Assembly: GCA_963783965.1 (NCBI GenBank)
Contig: CAWAPQ010000003.1
Span: 553,113-617,112 of the forward strand
Source of the DNA: Bog-473 sp963783965
Lineage (GTDB): Bacteria; Actinomycetota; Acidimicrobiia; Acidimicrobiales; RAAP-2
Reading direction: 5' to 3'
Length of the DNA: 64,000 nucleotides
Shown here: positions 37,372 through 46,974 of the stretch, in pieces
Layout of the letters: every line of letters begins with the position of its first letter
How positions within the stretch are numbered: the first letter of the stretch is position 1
The notes under the pieces: generated by a model
Told to the model about the DNA's origin: nothing
What the model saw: only the letters and a program-made list of their open reading frames with translations
Database searches by the model: none
Program-made: the position numbers and the translations under genes

Positions 37372-37704
37372 ATGGCAAAGACCGTGATTGTGAAGCTGAT
37401 CGACGACATCGACGGTGGTGATGCCGACGAAACGGTGCGTTTCTCGCTCGACGAGAAGTCCTTCGAGATCGACTTGAACGCCGCCAACGCTGCGCAACTC
37501 CGGAGCGCCCTGAAGCCCTACACGGACAAGGCTCGGGCCGTTGGCAACTCGAGAGGAACTCGGCATCAGGCAAGCGAGCAGACGCTCTACTCGCGCCTCT
37601 CGGACGATGAGAAGGCACGCTTCAGGGCCTGGGCCGACATGGCGACGGCTCGGCGCATCAGCGATGAGCGGGTCAAGAGCTGGGTGGCGGCCGGAAAGCC
37701 CTGA
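37372..37704 (+). CDS. lsr2: Lsr2 family nucleoid-associated protein (variant DNA-binding end)
   Basis: 110 residues. The N-terminal dimerisation domain matches Lsr2 closely: AKTVIVKLIDDIDGGDADETVRFSLDEKSFEIDLNAANAAQLRSAL. Lsr2 proteins bridge DNA and silence foreign, AT-rich genes. The C-terminal domain has the spacing R-WA then R-I..V..W..AG, but the RGR minor-groove motif of mycobacterial Lsr2 is replaced by ARR (TARRISDERV). A paralogue with different DNA preference is likely. ATG 37372 is chosen because homology begins exactly there. It sits next to the low-GC region and pilus operon. Confidence 0.85.
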   Translation: MAKTVIVKLIDDIDGGDADETVRFSLDEKSFEIDLNAANAAQLRSALKPYTDKARAVGNSRGTRHQASEQTLYSRLSDDEKARFRAWADMATARRISDERVKSWVAAGKP

Positions 37705-37725
37705 CCAGCACCAGTACGGGCGCAG

Positions 37726-38022
37726 TTAGGCGAAGCCGAGAATCCCGTAGGTGTTGCAGAGGCCCATGACGTCGATCAACAGGAAGGCCGAGATGATGGC
37801 GATCACGAACGGCGCCTTCCAGGTCCAGCGGCCGTGCAACGGGCCGTGGGAGGCGACCGGAGGCATGTACCAACTCGGGAGCTGAGGACCGAACCGGGCG
37901 AGGTGCACATCAATCGGAACCGCCTCGGCCGGGAGGGGAGCGTGCGGATCGGCCGCCAGCGCCAGAGCGGTGAGCTCCGTGTCGGTCAGGCTTTCGTCGG
38001 GATCCCCACGCTCGGGCGTCAC
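37726..38022 (-). CDS. Small membrane protein, 98 aa
   Basis: From GTG 38022: an acidic N-terminal half (TPERGDPDESLTDTELTALALAADPHAP), a proline-rich middle (FGPQLPSWYMPPVASHGPLHG), and a single C-terminal membrane helix (APFVIAIISAFLLIDVMGLCNTYGIL). This is a familiar layout of uncharacterised actinobacterial one-helix proteins. It converges with lsr2 and is divergent from the DUF2510 gene 65 bases away. Confidence 0.65.
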   Translation of the reverse strand: MTPERGDPDESLTDTELTALALAADPHAPLPAEAVPIDVHLARFGPQLPSWYMPPVASHGPLHGRWTWKAPFVIAIISAFLLIDVMGLCNTYGILGFA

Positions 38023-38087
38023 AAGAGCCAAGCTACCGGTCTGCAATCTGGCTCGGCGCGCGCGAGAGCCCGTCGGAGGTGAAGAGA

Positions 38088-38843
38088 ATGCCCGACCACG
38101 AGGCCGGAGACCCGCAGCCCATAGTGGCTGACCAGGACGATGCGCTCGGCGGGGACGACGCCGGAGGCAGTGGAAGCTCGAAGGCGCCCGGTTGGTACCC
38201 GAGTCCCACGAATCCGGCCGACCAGATCTACTGGGACGGTCAGGGTTGGACGGCCCGACGCCGGTGGACCGCCGGCAAGGGCTGGATTCTGGCCGGGGAT
38301 GTCCCCGACGAGGCCATGCCCGAGTCGAGGCCATCACCCCGCAGGGCGCGTTTGTCGGCAAATCCGTATGTCCCGACGGAGCCGAGAAGGTCCAGGTCGA
38401 CCGGGTTTTCCGTCAACCTGGGCGTCTTCTTGCTCCTGGTCTGCGGCATCGCCCTCATGTACGGGTCCGTCGGCGAGTGGATACACGTGAGCGGGAGCGT
38501 GGGCGTCGCTGACCTGCATGTTTCCTTCAACGGAATCGACCCCGGGGTCACCACTCTGATCGGGATCAATGGCTGGGCCACCTTCATCGGGGGCATCCTG
38601 ATCGCCATCTTCGCCTGCTTCGAGATGACGTCCGAGGAGCTGCAGCTCTCCATCCTCACGACCCTCATCACCGCCGTCACGACGGTCTTTGCCATCTACG
38701 ACATCTTCCGCATCGTGCAGAAGATCAACCAGGTGCCCTCGACCTCAGCGGCCAATGTCAGCGTGGGGTGGGGCCTGATCTGCGTGCTCAGCGCCGCCGT
38801 GCTCGCCCTTCTGATTGCCCTGGTCAGGCTCATACAGCGTTGA
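38088..38843 (+). CDS. DUF2510 domain-containing membrane protein
   Basis: 251 residues from ATG 38088, which has GGAGG eight bases upstream. Residues ~34-60 form a DUF2510 motif (APGWYPSP..QIYWDGQGWTARRRW), a short Trp-rich module of actinobacterial membrane proteins. A basic linker precedes four hydrophobic segments: VFLLLVCGIALMYGSVG, ATFIGGILIAIFACF, LTTLITAVTTVFAIY and GLICVLSAAVLALLIALV. Function unknown. A terminator-like hairpin follows the stop. Confidence 0.82.
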   Translation: MPDHEAGDPQPIVADQDDALGGDDAGGSGSSKAPGWYPSPTNPADQIYWDGQGWTARRRWTAGKGWILAGDVPDEAMPESRPSPRRARLSANPYVPTEPRRSRSTGFSVNLGVFLLLVCGIALMYGSVGEWIHVSGSVGVADLHVSFNGIDPGVTTLIGINGWATFIGGILIAIFACFEMTSEELQLSILTTLITAVTTVFAIYDIFRIVQKINQVPSTSAANVSVGWGLICVLSAAVLALLIALVRLIQR

Positions 38844-38867
38844 GGCTGGGGCGGGTGTGACGCCGGA

Positions 38868-38903
38868 GGCCAGCGACCGGTCTTGGCGATCCGATCGCTG
38901 GCC
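38868..38903. terminator. Bidirectional terminator candidate
   Basis: A 9-bp perfect inverted repeat ggccagcga..tcgctggcc with an 18-base loop, placed in the 67-base gap between the convergent DUF2510 and HtrA-like genes. There is no U-run on either side, which is common for actinobacterial terminators. Confidence 0.45.
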
Positions 38904-38910
38904 GTCCGAC

Positions 38911-40632
38911 CTACTGCGGGGGGCCTGAGGAGAGCTGCACCGTGGCGGTGTGCGTCTGGCCCGATCCGTCGGTCCAGCCGATGCTCACCTTGTCGCCGGG
39001 GTGGTAGGCGCCCATGGCGGCCGTGAGGTCGTTGGCCGAGCCGATGGTCTTGCCGCCCAGCGAGGTGATCACGTCGCCCTCGGCCAGGCCGGCTTCTTGC
39101 GCCGGACCGTTCGTGACCGTGCTGGCCACGGAGGCCCCGGAGGCGGTCGACCCGGTGTTACCGGTGCTGCCCGTGCTGCCGGAGTTGCCGCCGAAGGAGC
39201 CGAAGCCGCTGCCGTCGCCACTGTTGCCGCTGTTGCCCGAGCTGCTGTCGCTGGCGTTGATCTCGACGCCGAGGAAGGCCGTCTCACCGATGTGGATGGT
39301 CGACGAGCCGGACCCCGCCTCTATCGCCCGGGCCAGCGAGAGGGCCGTGTTGATCGGAATGGCGTAGCCCTGGTTCCCGCCCGACTGGTCGTTGGACTGG
39401 AACGAGAACCCGGCCGAGGCGGCGGTGTCGATCCCGAGCACGTTGCCCGAGGTGTCGACGAGAGCGCCGCCCGAGTCTCCGGGCTGAATGTCAGCGTTGG
39501 TCTCAATGAGTCCGCTGAGCTGCTCCGATGTCCCGTCACCGTCGTCGCTGGCGGTGATCGACTGGTTGAGCGCGGTCACCGTTCCACCGGCGGCGCTCGG
39601 GGTTCCGCCCGTTCCGCCGGCGTTACCGACGCCCACGACGTCCTGGCCGACCGAGACGTTCGCCGAGTTGCCGAGCGTCGCCGTCTGCAGCCCGGAAGCG
39701 TTCTTCAGCTGCAGCACCGCGATGTCCTTCGTGCGGTCGTAGCCGACCACGCTGGCCGTGTACGTCTTGTGGTTGCCGATGTCGGTGACGCTGATGCTGG
39801 TGGCGCCGTCGATGACGTGGTTGTTCGTGAGGATCACGCCGTTGGAGGAGAGCACGATGCCCGTGCCGGCGGCCTGCTCCTGCTGATAGCCGAGCGTCGT
39901 GTTGATGTCGACCAGGCCCGGGTCGATCTTCGAGGCGATGGCGTTCACGTCGCTCGGGCCCGAGGAGTTCGAGGATCCCGAGCTTCCGCTGCCGGAGTTC
40001 CCCGAGCTGCCGGAGCCGCTGAAGGGCCCTCCGTTGCCGAAGGGGGAGCCGTTCCCGAAGGGGCTGTTCGAGGAGCCCGAGCCCCCCGAGGAATTGGAGC
40101 CACCGGAGTTCGAGGGCACCCGCGAGCTGCCGGAGGCCGGGCTGAAGGCCTGCGTGCTGCCCCCGCCGTTCGTCGTGGCGTGGCCGATGCCGATGCCCGC
40201 GCCGAGGACGGCCAGTGCGGCGGCTCCGGCCAGCAGGCCGTTGCGGACGCGGTGATGCGTGCTGGCTGCCGCCGCGGCCGGCGCCGGGGGGGCTGACCAC
40301 ATCGGGGCGCCGGGGTCGGTGGGCGGGTTGCCGCCGAAAGAGGACGCCGGAGGCTCGCCGAGCATCGGGTTGCCGGCCAGGGCGCCCATGGCGTAGGTGC
40401 CCTGGGGCGGGGTCGAGCCGGCGGGAGGCGTCGCGCCCTGCGTCAGGCCCATCGGGGGCGTGTCGGGCTGCTGGGGGAGCGCAAGGCCGTGCTCCGTCGG
40501 CGCGGGAGACGCGGCCGGCATGGGGATGGCGGCTTCACTCGCTGCCTCGGGCACGGCGGCGGTCGGAGTTGCCTCCGGGTTCGGGTCGCCCGCCGGCCCC
40601 TCGTTCGTCTGGTCGTTCTGATCCTCGGTCAT
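38911..40632 (-). CDS. HtrA/DegP-like trypsin-type serine protease with PDZ domain
   Basis: 573 residues from ATG 40632 (GGAGG upstream). A long Pro/Ala-rich cytoplasmic tail (~140 residues) precedes one membrane helix GLLAGAAALAVLGAGIGIGHA and a Gly/Ser-rich linker. The trypsin-like domain has the catalytic His in TNNHVIDGA, Asp in KDIAVLQL and Ser in QPGDSGGALV. A C-terminal PDZ domain (GPAQEAGLAEGDVITSLGGKTI) follows after a Gly/Ser insert. These membrane-anchored proteases handle misfolded proteins outside the cytoplasm. Close in layout to mycobacterial PepD/HtrA. Confidence 0.93.
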   Translation of the reverse strand: MTEDQNDQTNEGPAGDPNPEATPTAAVPEAASEAAIPMPAASPAPTEHGLALPQQPDTPPMGLTQGATPPAGSTPPQGTYAMGALAGNPMLGEPPASSFGGNPPTDPGAPMWSAPPAPAAAAASTHHRVRNGLLAGAAALAVLGAGIGIGHATTNGGGSTQAFSPASGSSRVPSNSGGSNSSGGSGSSNSPFGNGSPFGNGGPFSGSGSSGNSGSGSSGSSNSSGPSDVNAIASKIDPGLVDINTTLGYQQEQAAGTGIVLSSNGVILTNNHVIDGATSISVTDIGNHKTYTASVVGYDRTKDIAVLQLKNASGLQTATLGNSANVSVGQDVVGVGNAGGTGGTPSAAGGTVTALNQSITASDDGDGTSEQLSGLIETNADIQPGDSGGALVDTSGNVLGIDTAASAGFSFQSNDQSGGNQGYAIPINTALSLARAIEAGSGSSTIHIGETAFLGVEINASDSSSGNSGNSGDGSGFGSFGGNSGSTGSTGNTGSTASGASVASTVTNGPAQEAGLAEGDVITSLGGKTIGSANDLTAAMGAYHPGDKVSIGWTDGSGQTHTATVQLSSGPPQ

Positions 40633-40883
40633 GTCTACGATCCTCCGTCTGAGTCCGGGCGGCCCGGGCTCCACGAGGTCCATTGGACAGGGCAGGTCTG
40701 TACGCCAGGTCAGAGAAAGTTATGACCCGGATAAATGTTGTCTGTGACGCAAAAATGCCGCTGGAAACCGCCGGTGGTCTGCGAGAACTGTGCGGAGCGT
40801 TGCTCCCGTGGCCGCCATCGGAAGGTGCGGGACCGGGGCCGGGTCTACGCTCTGGGGCGACGACGCACACCAAGGGGGGTCCC

Positions 40884-42014
40884 GTGGAAACTGCGATCTT
40901 CGACGCCGACAGCCACCTCATGGAGACGCCCGAGTGGCTGTCCGCCTATGCCGAGGAGGGGGTTCGTGAGCGGTTCGGCTCGCTCGGTCTCGAGGGGGCG
41001 GGAGCCGGCGCGGCCAAGCTGATGGCCACCTTGCCCGCCCTGTGGGAGAGCCACCGCGAGCAGGAGATCGGACCCGACGTCCTGAAGGGACCCAAGGGCT
41101 GGATGGCGCCCGGCGCCCTCGACGCCGAGGTGCGGTCCCGGGTGCTCGACGCCCTGGCGATCGAGGCCCAGCTCGTGTTCCCGACCTTCGCGCTGGGCCA
41201 CTTCTCCCGCAGCAGGAATCCGGACGTGCTCTACGGCGGGGCGGAGGCTCTGAATCGGGCCATGACCGCCTTCTGCGCCGGGGACCCGAGGCTCAAGCCG
41301 GTGGGCTATCTGCCGCTCAACGACCCGGATCGGGCCCTGGCCACGCTCGAACTCGCGCTCGACATCGGCGTCGCCGCGGTCTGGGTGCCCTCCGACGCGC
41401 CCGGGGACTTCTCGCCCACCCACGTCGACGTCGAACCCATCTGGGCCCGCCTGGCCGAAGCGGGGGTGCCGTTCGTGCTCCACGTCGGCGGCGGGAAGCT
41501 CCTCCCCAAGGCGTTCCACAACAACGGCCGTCCCCGACCCAAGGACTGGCTGGGTGGCGGCGAGAACCTTCGGTCCAAGGACTTCCCCGTCCTCCACCAT
41601 TCGCCCGAGCGCTTTCTCGCCTGTATGACACTCGACGGGGTGTTCGAGCGCTTCCCCACGTTGCGGGGGGCAGCCATCGAGCTCGGGGCGAGCTGGGTGC
41701 CCGGTCTCCTCCGGAACGTCGACCACGCGTTGCGCTCGTTCTCCAAGTTCGAGCCGGCCCTCCAGGAGTTGACCCTCCTGCCCTCTGAGTACCTGCGCCG
41801 CCAGGTGCGCTTCACGCCGTTCCCGTTCGAGGACACGGCGTGGTTGCTCGAGCAGTGCGGGCCGGAGCTCTTCATGTTCTCGACCGACTATCCACATCCG
41901 GAGGGTGGCAAGCGGCCGTTCGAGGCATTCGGGGAGGCCGTCTCGGGCTTCGACGAGCCGACCCGCGAGCGCTTCTTCTGGCGCAACGGGGCCGAGCTTC
42001 TCGGGCTCGCCTGA
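40884..42014 (+). CDS. Amidohydrolase family protein (amidohydrolase-2)
   Basis: 376-residue metal-dependent TIM-barrel hydrolase or decarboxylase of the ACMSD-like group. It begins ETAIFDADSHLMETPEW, where DADSH takes the place of the DxHxH metal site. Further on are FPTFALGHFSR, PVGYLPLNDPDRALATLELA, FVLHVGGG, and the C-terminal metal Asp in MFSTDYPHPEGG, then RFFWRNGAELLGL. GTG 40884 is preferred because AAGGGGGG precedes it. It is followed 13 bases later by a TauD-type dioxygenase gene, which suggests a shared degradative pathway. Confidence 0.88.
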   Translation: METAIFDADSHLMETPEWLSAYAEEGVRERFGSLGLEGAGAGAAKLMATLPALWESHREQEIGPDVLKGPKGWMAPGALDAEVRSRVLDALAIEAQLVFPTFALGHFSRSRNPDVLYGGAEALNRAMTAFCAGDPRLKPVGYLPLNDPDRALATLELALDIGVAAVWVPSDAPGDFSPTHVDVEPIWARLAEAGVPFVLHVGGGKLLPKAFHNNGRPRPKDWLGGGENLRSKDFPVLHHSPERFLACMTLDGVFERFPTLRGAAIELGASWVPGLLRNVDHALRSFSKFEPALQELTLLPSEYLRRQVRFTPFPFEDTAWLLEQCGPELFMFSTDYPHPEGGKRPFEAFGEAVSGFDEPTRERFFWRNGAELLGLA

Positions 42015-42027
42015 CTGTGCGGAGGCC

Positions 42028-42897
42028 ATGACGACGGCGAAGCAAACCGCCCTCGCCGTCGCGCCGGTGGCGGGTGCGCTGGGCGCCACCGTCACCGGTC
42101 TCCGCCTGGCCGATGTCGGCCACGAGGAAGAGCTCGAGGGGTTGCGCCACGCCCTCGCCGAACACCTCGTCGTCTTCCTGCCCGACCAGGCCCTCGACCT
42201 GGACGATCTCGAGCGGGTGACGGACCTGCTGGGCGGGCGCGACGTCACGCCCTTCGTGGACCCGCTCGAGGACAGGCCCTTTGTGATCCGGGTGATCAAG
42301 GAGGCTGATGACGCCCTGAACTTCGCCAACGCCTGGCACAGCGATCTGAGCTATCTGCCGGCGCCCCCGGCGTACACGCTCCTGCACGCCTGGGACGTGC
42401 CCGCCTACGGAGGCGACACCGTCTGGTCGAACCAGTACCTCGCCTACGACACCCTCTCAGGCGGACTCAAGGAGACGCTGCGCGGCCTGCAGGCCGTCCA
42501 CTCGGCCGGCATGGCCTATGGCACCGGCGGCTTGCTCCATCAGGTCAAGGAGCTGACCTCCATGGCCATCGCCCCGTCGACCGAGGCCTTTGCCGAACAC
42601 GTCCACCCCGCGGTGACGGTGCACCCGGTCACCGGCAAGGAGGCCCTCTACCTCAACCCCGTCTACACCACCCGCTTCGCCGGCTGGACGGCTGAGGAGT
42701 CGAGGGCGCTGCTGTCCCAGCTCGCCCGCCACAGCATCAACGAGAACTTCACGTGCCGGCTGCGCTGGTCTGCCGGGACGCTCGCCATCTGGGACAACCG
42801 CTGCACCATGCACAACGCGCTCAACGACTACTCGGGCGTGCGCCGCGAGATGTACCGCACCAGCGTGAAGGGCGCGCCACCGCTCGGGGCTGGCTGA
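42028..42897 (+). CDS. TauD/TfdA family Fe(II)/2-oxoglutarate-dependent dioxygenase
   Basis: 289 residues. The iron-binding motif is HSD in FANAWHSDLSYLPAPP with the distal His in CTMHNALNDY; the 2-oxoglutarate-binding Arg is in YSGVRREMYRTSV. The typical VFLPDQALDLDDLERVTDLLG and GGDTVWSNQYLAYDTLS segments are present. ATG 42028 closely follows GGAGG. Family members hydroxylate taurine, aryloxyalkanoates, sulphates and similar small acids; the substrate here is unknown. Probably an operon with the amidohydrolase gene. Confidence 0.92.
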   Translation: MTTAKQTALAVAPVAGALGATVTGLRLADVGHEEELEGLRHALAEHLVVFLPDQALDLDDLERVTDLLGGRDVTPFVDPLEDRPFVIRVIKEADDALNFANAWHSDLSYLPAPPAYTLLHAWDVPAYGGDTVWSNQYLAYDTLSGGLKETLRGLQAVHSAGMAYGTGGLLHQVKELTSMAIAPSTEAFAEHVHPAVTVHPVTGKEALYLNPVYTTRFAGWTAEESRALLSQLARHSINENFTCRLRWSAGTLAIWDNRCTMHNALNDYSGVRREMYRTSVKGAPPLGAG

Positions 42898-42915
42898 GCC
42901 GTCGATCCCGCCGGA

Positions 42916-43395
42916 TCAGAATGCCCGGGGTCGGCCCGAAATCGACGAGCTCAGGCCCCAGTGGCAGCGGCCCCCGACCATCGGCCTCGCCCCGACGCCG
43001 TCGTCGGGTCCCTCCGCCTTGAGTGCGCCGTGCAGCGCCACCCCGAGATCACCGGCGCGGGCCACGACGCCGCGTACCTCAATCCGCCATTCGTAGTCCT
43101 CCGCCGTCAGGGCCCCGTCGGTGCTGATGATGGCGGCGTCGGGGCAGGCCTGGCGCGCACGCTCCAGGAGTTCGAACCGGGCATCGTGGCCGTCGCGACC
43201 GGCGTGAGGGAGCGGCACGGCACCGGTGACGCGCGGCGACTCAATCACGACCACCCATCGGCGTCCCTGGCGGCACAGGTACAAGGTGGCTCCGTCAATG
43301 GTGCCGTTGTGCGCCGGGGCGCCGGAGGTGTTCCTCGGTTGCATCACGAGTGGAACGCCCCGCGGTGGGATTCCTTGCTGGGCCAAAAGGCCCAT
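42916..43395 (-). CDS. Hypothetical protein
   Basis: Up to 159 residues. The middle is protein-like (ATLYLCRQGRRWVVVIESPR, ELLERARQACPDAAIISTDGALTAEDYEWRIEVRGV), with alternating strands and helices. No family recognised. The opposite strand is also open across most of it but reads as a poor protein, so minus is preferred. Start uncertain. Confidence 0.45.
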   Translation of the reverse strand: MGLLAQQGIPPRGVPLVMQPRNTSGAPAHNGTIDGATLYLCRQGRRWVVVIESPRVTGAVPLPHAGRDGHDARFELLERARQACPDAAIISTDGALTAEDYEWRIEVRGVVARAGDLGVALHGALKAEGPDDGVGARPMVGGRCHWGLSSSISGRPRAF

Positions 43396-43545
43396 TCTGG
43401 GTGTTGCTCCGGTGCCTCGGGGCGCTGTCCCGTTGTGCGGGGGCTCACCGGGCCATGGTGCCGGAGCACGGACCGCGGGACCAGGGCCGAAGTGTTCTAG
43501 TCCTGGCAGCGGAGTCCGGTGGCGAACGGTGCCGGGCGGTTGCGC

Positions 43546-45698
43546 TCAAGGCGTGCGGCGGAGGGTGACCGTGACGTGACGGACGGTCGGCGACACACGG
43601 ACCGTCCCTGTCGCCTGGTCGACCGTCCCTCCCGATGCCGACGCGACGTTCTCGACGAAGGACGGCAGCTCAAACAGGATGGATCCCCCGGGGGCGGTGC
43701 CACGCAACGTGAGCGAGACCGAGCGCCCAGAGGAGGAGATGCTGACGTCGGCGCGGTGGCCTCCGGTCGTCGGGAAGTTCGTCACCGAAATCGGCGAGCC
43801 CCGGTCCAGCCAGCCGGGGGGCAGCCCGCGGCCGATGACGAGTGACCCGTCCGACCGTTGCGCCACGAGCGAATCGAGCAGCACCTTGTCCGCGCCCGCC
43901 ATGCCCCAGGCGTGCGGTGACGACCCTTGGCCGGTCGCGGGATGACGACCACGCCAGGGGGACCGGGGGTCGGGAGCGCTCGAGCTCTCCCACCACGAGA
44001 GGGGACCGCTCTGACCGTTGGCGATCATGAATTCGAAGTTCAGGATGCCCTGGTCTCTGTGGCGGGCGCTGGCCAGTCCAGCGGTGCCCTGGGCGGCGTT
44101 GTACGCGCTCGAGTAGTAGTCACCGGGAAACCCGCCTGTCGTGTCGGGGGGAGCAACCCGTGGAGGCGGTTGAAGCCGTAGGCGTAGGTGGCATCGATCA
44201 TGGTCAGCCCGGGTCCGCTGACGGGGGCTCCGAGGAGCGATCCTTCCCACGCCCAGGTGCCGATCGGCGAGGTCCAATTGGCGTCCTCGGGGTTGCTGCA
44301 GCGGTTCGCAGTGTTGGGCTGCAGCAAGGAGCACGGCAGGTAGTCGAGGTGGGAGCGGGCGATCGTTGCGCCGAGCACCGCATTGGTCGCCGCCAGGAGG
44401 CTGGCGTACTGGGCGGATGCCCAAATCGCCTCCGTCTTCTGGCCGAGCGCCGAGGCGATGAAGCCGTAGGCGGCCAGGCCGAGCAGCGCGTCGAAGTCGT
44501 CGGTGGTCCAGTAGCCCTGCGTGTCGATGTCGTTGGTGGCCTCCATCGTCCCCATGGGCCCCGTCCGGTCGGCAGCGATCGCATGCGCAGCCGCCTCGAT
44601 GCTCGGCTCCGCCGCGCCGCCATCGGTGGCGAAGTTCCTCTCCACGAATGCCCGGTCCCCGGTCTTGAGGAGGTACACCGCCCAGGGCAGTGGGTAGGTC
44701 CACAGGCCGTCCACGTATTGACCCGGCGCCCCGACGACGGTGCGAGCCTCCAGGAGGAGCGCGTGGGCATCGTCGTACGAGCCCTGGGTGAACAGGTTCG
44801 TCAGGATGCCCACCACGTCGTGGCTGAATTCGCTCTCGTACCCGTTGACCCCGGTGTCGAGGTCGTTGCCGCTGCGCGCGATCTGCGTCGTGATGAAGCC
44901 GCTCTTGTAGGCGTCGACGAGCGCACGGTCGGGCACGCGGATCTGCGCAATGGAGCCCAGCTGGGTGTTCCAGAAGGAGCGCATGTGCGCGAAGTGGGAG
45001 GCGTAGCTCCCGGCATCCCGGAGAGCGGAGTCACTGGGCCAGGCGGCCTGGCCGCCGAACCGATCCGAGGCGACGACGTAGTCGTGGTCGACGGCGCCGT
45101 GTGGAGGGACGACATCGGGCTCGCTGTCGAGGGCCACCAGCCCCGGGGAGGCGAGCGGGTCGACCCTCACGGTACGGCTGGTGGGATTCGCCACACGGAC
45201 GCGGCTGTAGATCGCGACGAAGGGAGCGCCGTGCACGACGACGCGGTCGGCGAACTCGGTGATGGAGACCGTTGTGCCCGCGCCGAGGGCGAACGTCGTC
45301 ACCTGCGCCGGGAGATAGCCGTCGGCGTCGGCCCAGGTGGTCGGCTGCCCGTCGTAGATCCCGAAGCCGTAACTCTGGAAGAGCCCGTCGGGGCCGTCCT
45401 GGACGACGAAGGTGCCGCCGAGGCAGGTGATGACGCTGTTGTGGTCGCCGAGCCAACCGATCGCCGACGCCGTGCCGTCGGCGCCGGTGAAGGCATCCGT
45501 GTCGACGTTGAAGGCGCAGCGGTAGGCCGGCCGTGGACCGGGTGCGGTGGGCACCACAGGGGGTGCCGCCCCCGCTGTGCGCGGTCTGACGGCGATGGGG
45601 AGCGTGGACCCGAACAGGAAACCGCAGGCAGCGGCGACGGGCAGCAGTCGGATGAGCCGTCGCCGTGGCCCAGCCTGTCGTCCTCGGGTCACGGGCAC
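43546..45698 (-). pseudogene. Secreted six-hairpin-type glycosidase (GH15-like), one homopolymer frameshift
   Basis: Combined length about 717 residues. The N-terminus is a secretion signal (RRRLIRLLPVAAACGFLFGSTLPIA). An N-terminal beta domain (GWLGDHNSVITCLGGTFVVQ, DGLFQSYGFGIYD) is followed by a helical domain with HDVVGILTNLFTQGSYDDAHALLLEA, YVDGLWTYPLPWAVYLL and GYWTTDDFDALLGLAAYGFIA, as in alpha/alpha-barrel glucoamylase-like enzymes. The frame changes at a run of six G (44146-44151): restoring one base joins HGLLPP to DTTGGFPGDYYSSAYNA and the C-terminal domain to the stop at 43546. Substrate unknown. Confidence 0.68.
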
Positions 45699-45728
45699 CC
45701 TCCTGCCGGGACACGCACGGTGAACGGA

Positions 45729-46911
45729 CTAGGGGCGGAAGACCACCTTTATCGCATGCGAGGTGTTCCGGTCGATGGCCGTCCCGATCGCCTCCCGGTA
45801 GTCCTCCAGGCCGAACTCGTGCGTGACGACCACGCCATGAGGCAGCAGTCCGGCCGCCAGGACGTCGAGCGCCCGGTCCACCGAGTGCCGGTCGGCCGCG
45901 CCCGCCAGTCCCGGTGCGGCGTGCGCGTCGACCGTGTGGTCGATGGAGCCGACCAATGCCGCCTCCTTGTACCAAATGGGCGTGAGGTCCACCTCGCTGA
46001 TCCCCGCCGCGCCGAGCAGCAACACGCTGCCGCGGTGGGCGACGGCGCGCAGCGCCTCGGTCACCGATCCCGGTGACCCGACCGCCTCGACCACGAACGG
46101 GAAGCCGCCCATCAGCATCTGGTGCCGCTTGTAGCCGACGACCCTGGAGCCGCTGAGGGCCGCCAGCTGCTCCCAGTGCGCATTGCCGGGGTCGCTGATC
46201 ACCACGTTGTCCGCACCACAGGCCGTTGCGGCCTCGGCCTGGTGCGGATGGCGGGCCAGCACGGTGACCGGACAGTTCGGGAACAGCCCACGGAGTGCGG
46301 CCAGGGACGCCAACCCGATGATCCCTGCTCCCACGATCAGCACGGGCTCGCCGTCGACCGGCATGCGCGCGCAGCAGGCCGTGGCACGCGATGGAGACCG
46401 GCTCGTAGAGGCTGGCGCCGCGGTCCGCAATGGCGTCGGGCAGGGCGTGGAGCATGGAGTCGTGCGCGAGCACGCTGTCCGCCCAACCCCCGCCGAGATC
46501 CTGCGTGTAGCCCAGGGTCCGCCCTGAGCTGATGATGCGGCTGTCGAGGTTCAGGCACGAGGAGGTCCATCCGCGCGCACAGTTGGCGCAGGGCGGGTCG
46601 ATGCCCCGGGGCAGGCACGGGATGCAGGGGTCGATGACGACCCTGGTCCCCACGGCGACCGAGCAGTTCGGTCCCGCCTCGACGACCCGCCCGGCCGTCT
46701 CGTGGCCGAGGACGAAGGGGAAGGTCCCCATGGAGACCAGGGTCGGTGAGGGGCCGGTGTTGTGGGCGAACAGATGGAGATCGCTGCCGCAGATCCCACC
46801 CGTCGTGACCGCCACGCGCGCCCATGACGGCCCCGGGAGGACCGGCTCGGGGATCTCCGTGAGCGAGGCGGGGAACTCGGGGTCGGCCATGTCGAACACG
46901 ACGGCGCGCAT
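45729..46911 (-). pseudogene. Zinc-dependent medium-chain alcohol dehydrogenase, one frameshift
   Basis: The N-terminal half from ATG 46911 has the catalytic zinc Cys in GGICGSDLH, GHETAGRVVE, and a structural zinc loop with four cysteines (PCIPCLP..PPCANC..SSC). The frame breaks within a GCGCGCGC run near 46366-46373. The other frame continues MPVDGEPVLIVGAGIIGLASLAAL, the NAD(P)-binding Rossmann motif, and ends HAIKVVFRP. Removing one base restores a ~394-residue dehydrogenase. It lies between the glycosidase gene and the divergent phytanoyl-CoA dioxygenase gene. Substrate unknown. Confidence 0.8.
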
Positions 46912-46974
46912 GGCGTGAGCGTAGGCGCCGCCGGGGGACGGAACCCGGGGGGCGGCTGGCCTAGGGTGCTGGCG

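Noticed and set aside
40845..42329. Minus-strand ORF of 494 residues
   Set aside because: Antisense to the amidohydrolase and TauD genes, both with intact catalytic motifs on the plus strand.
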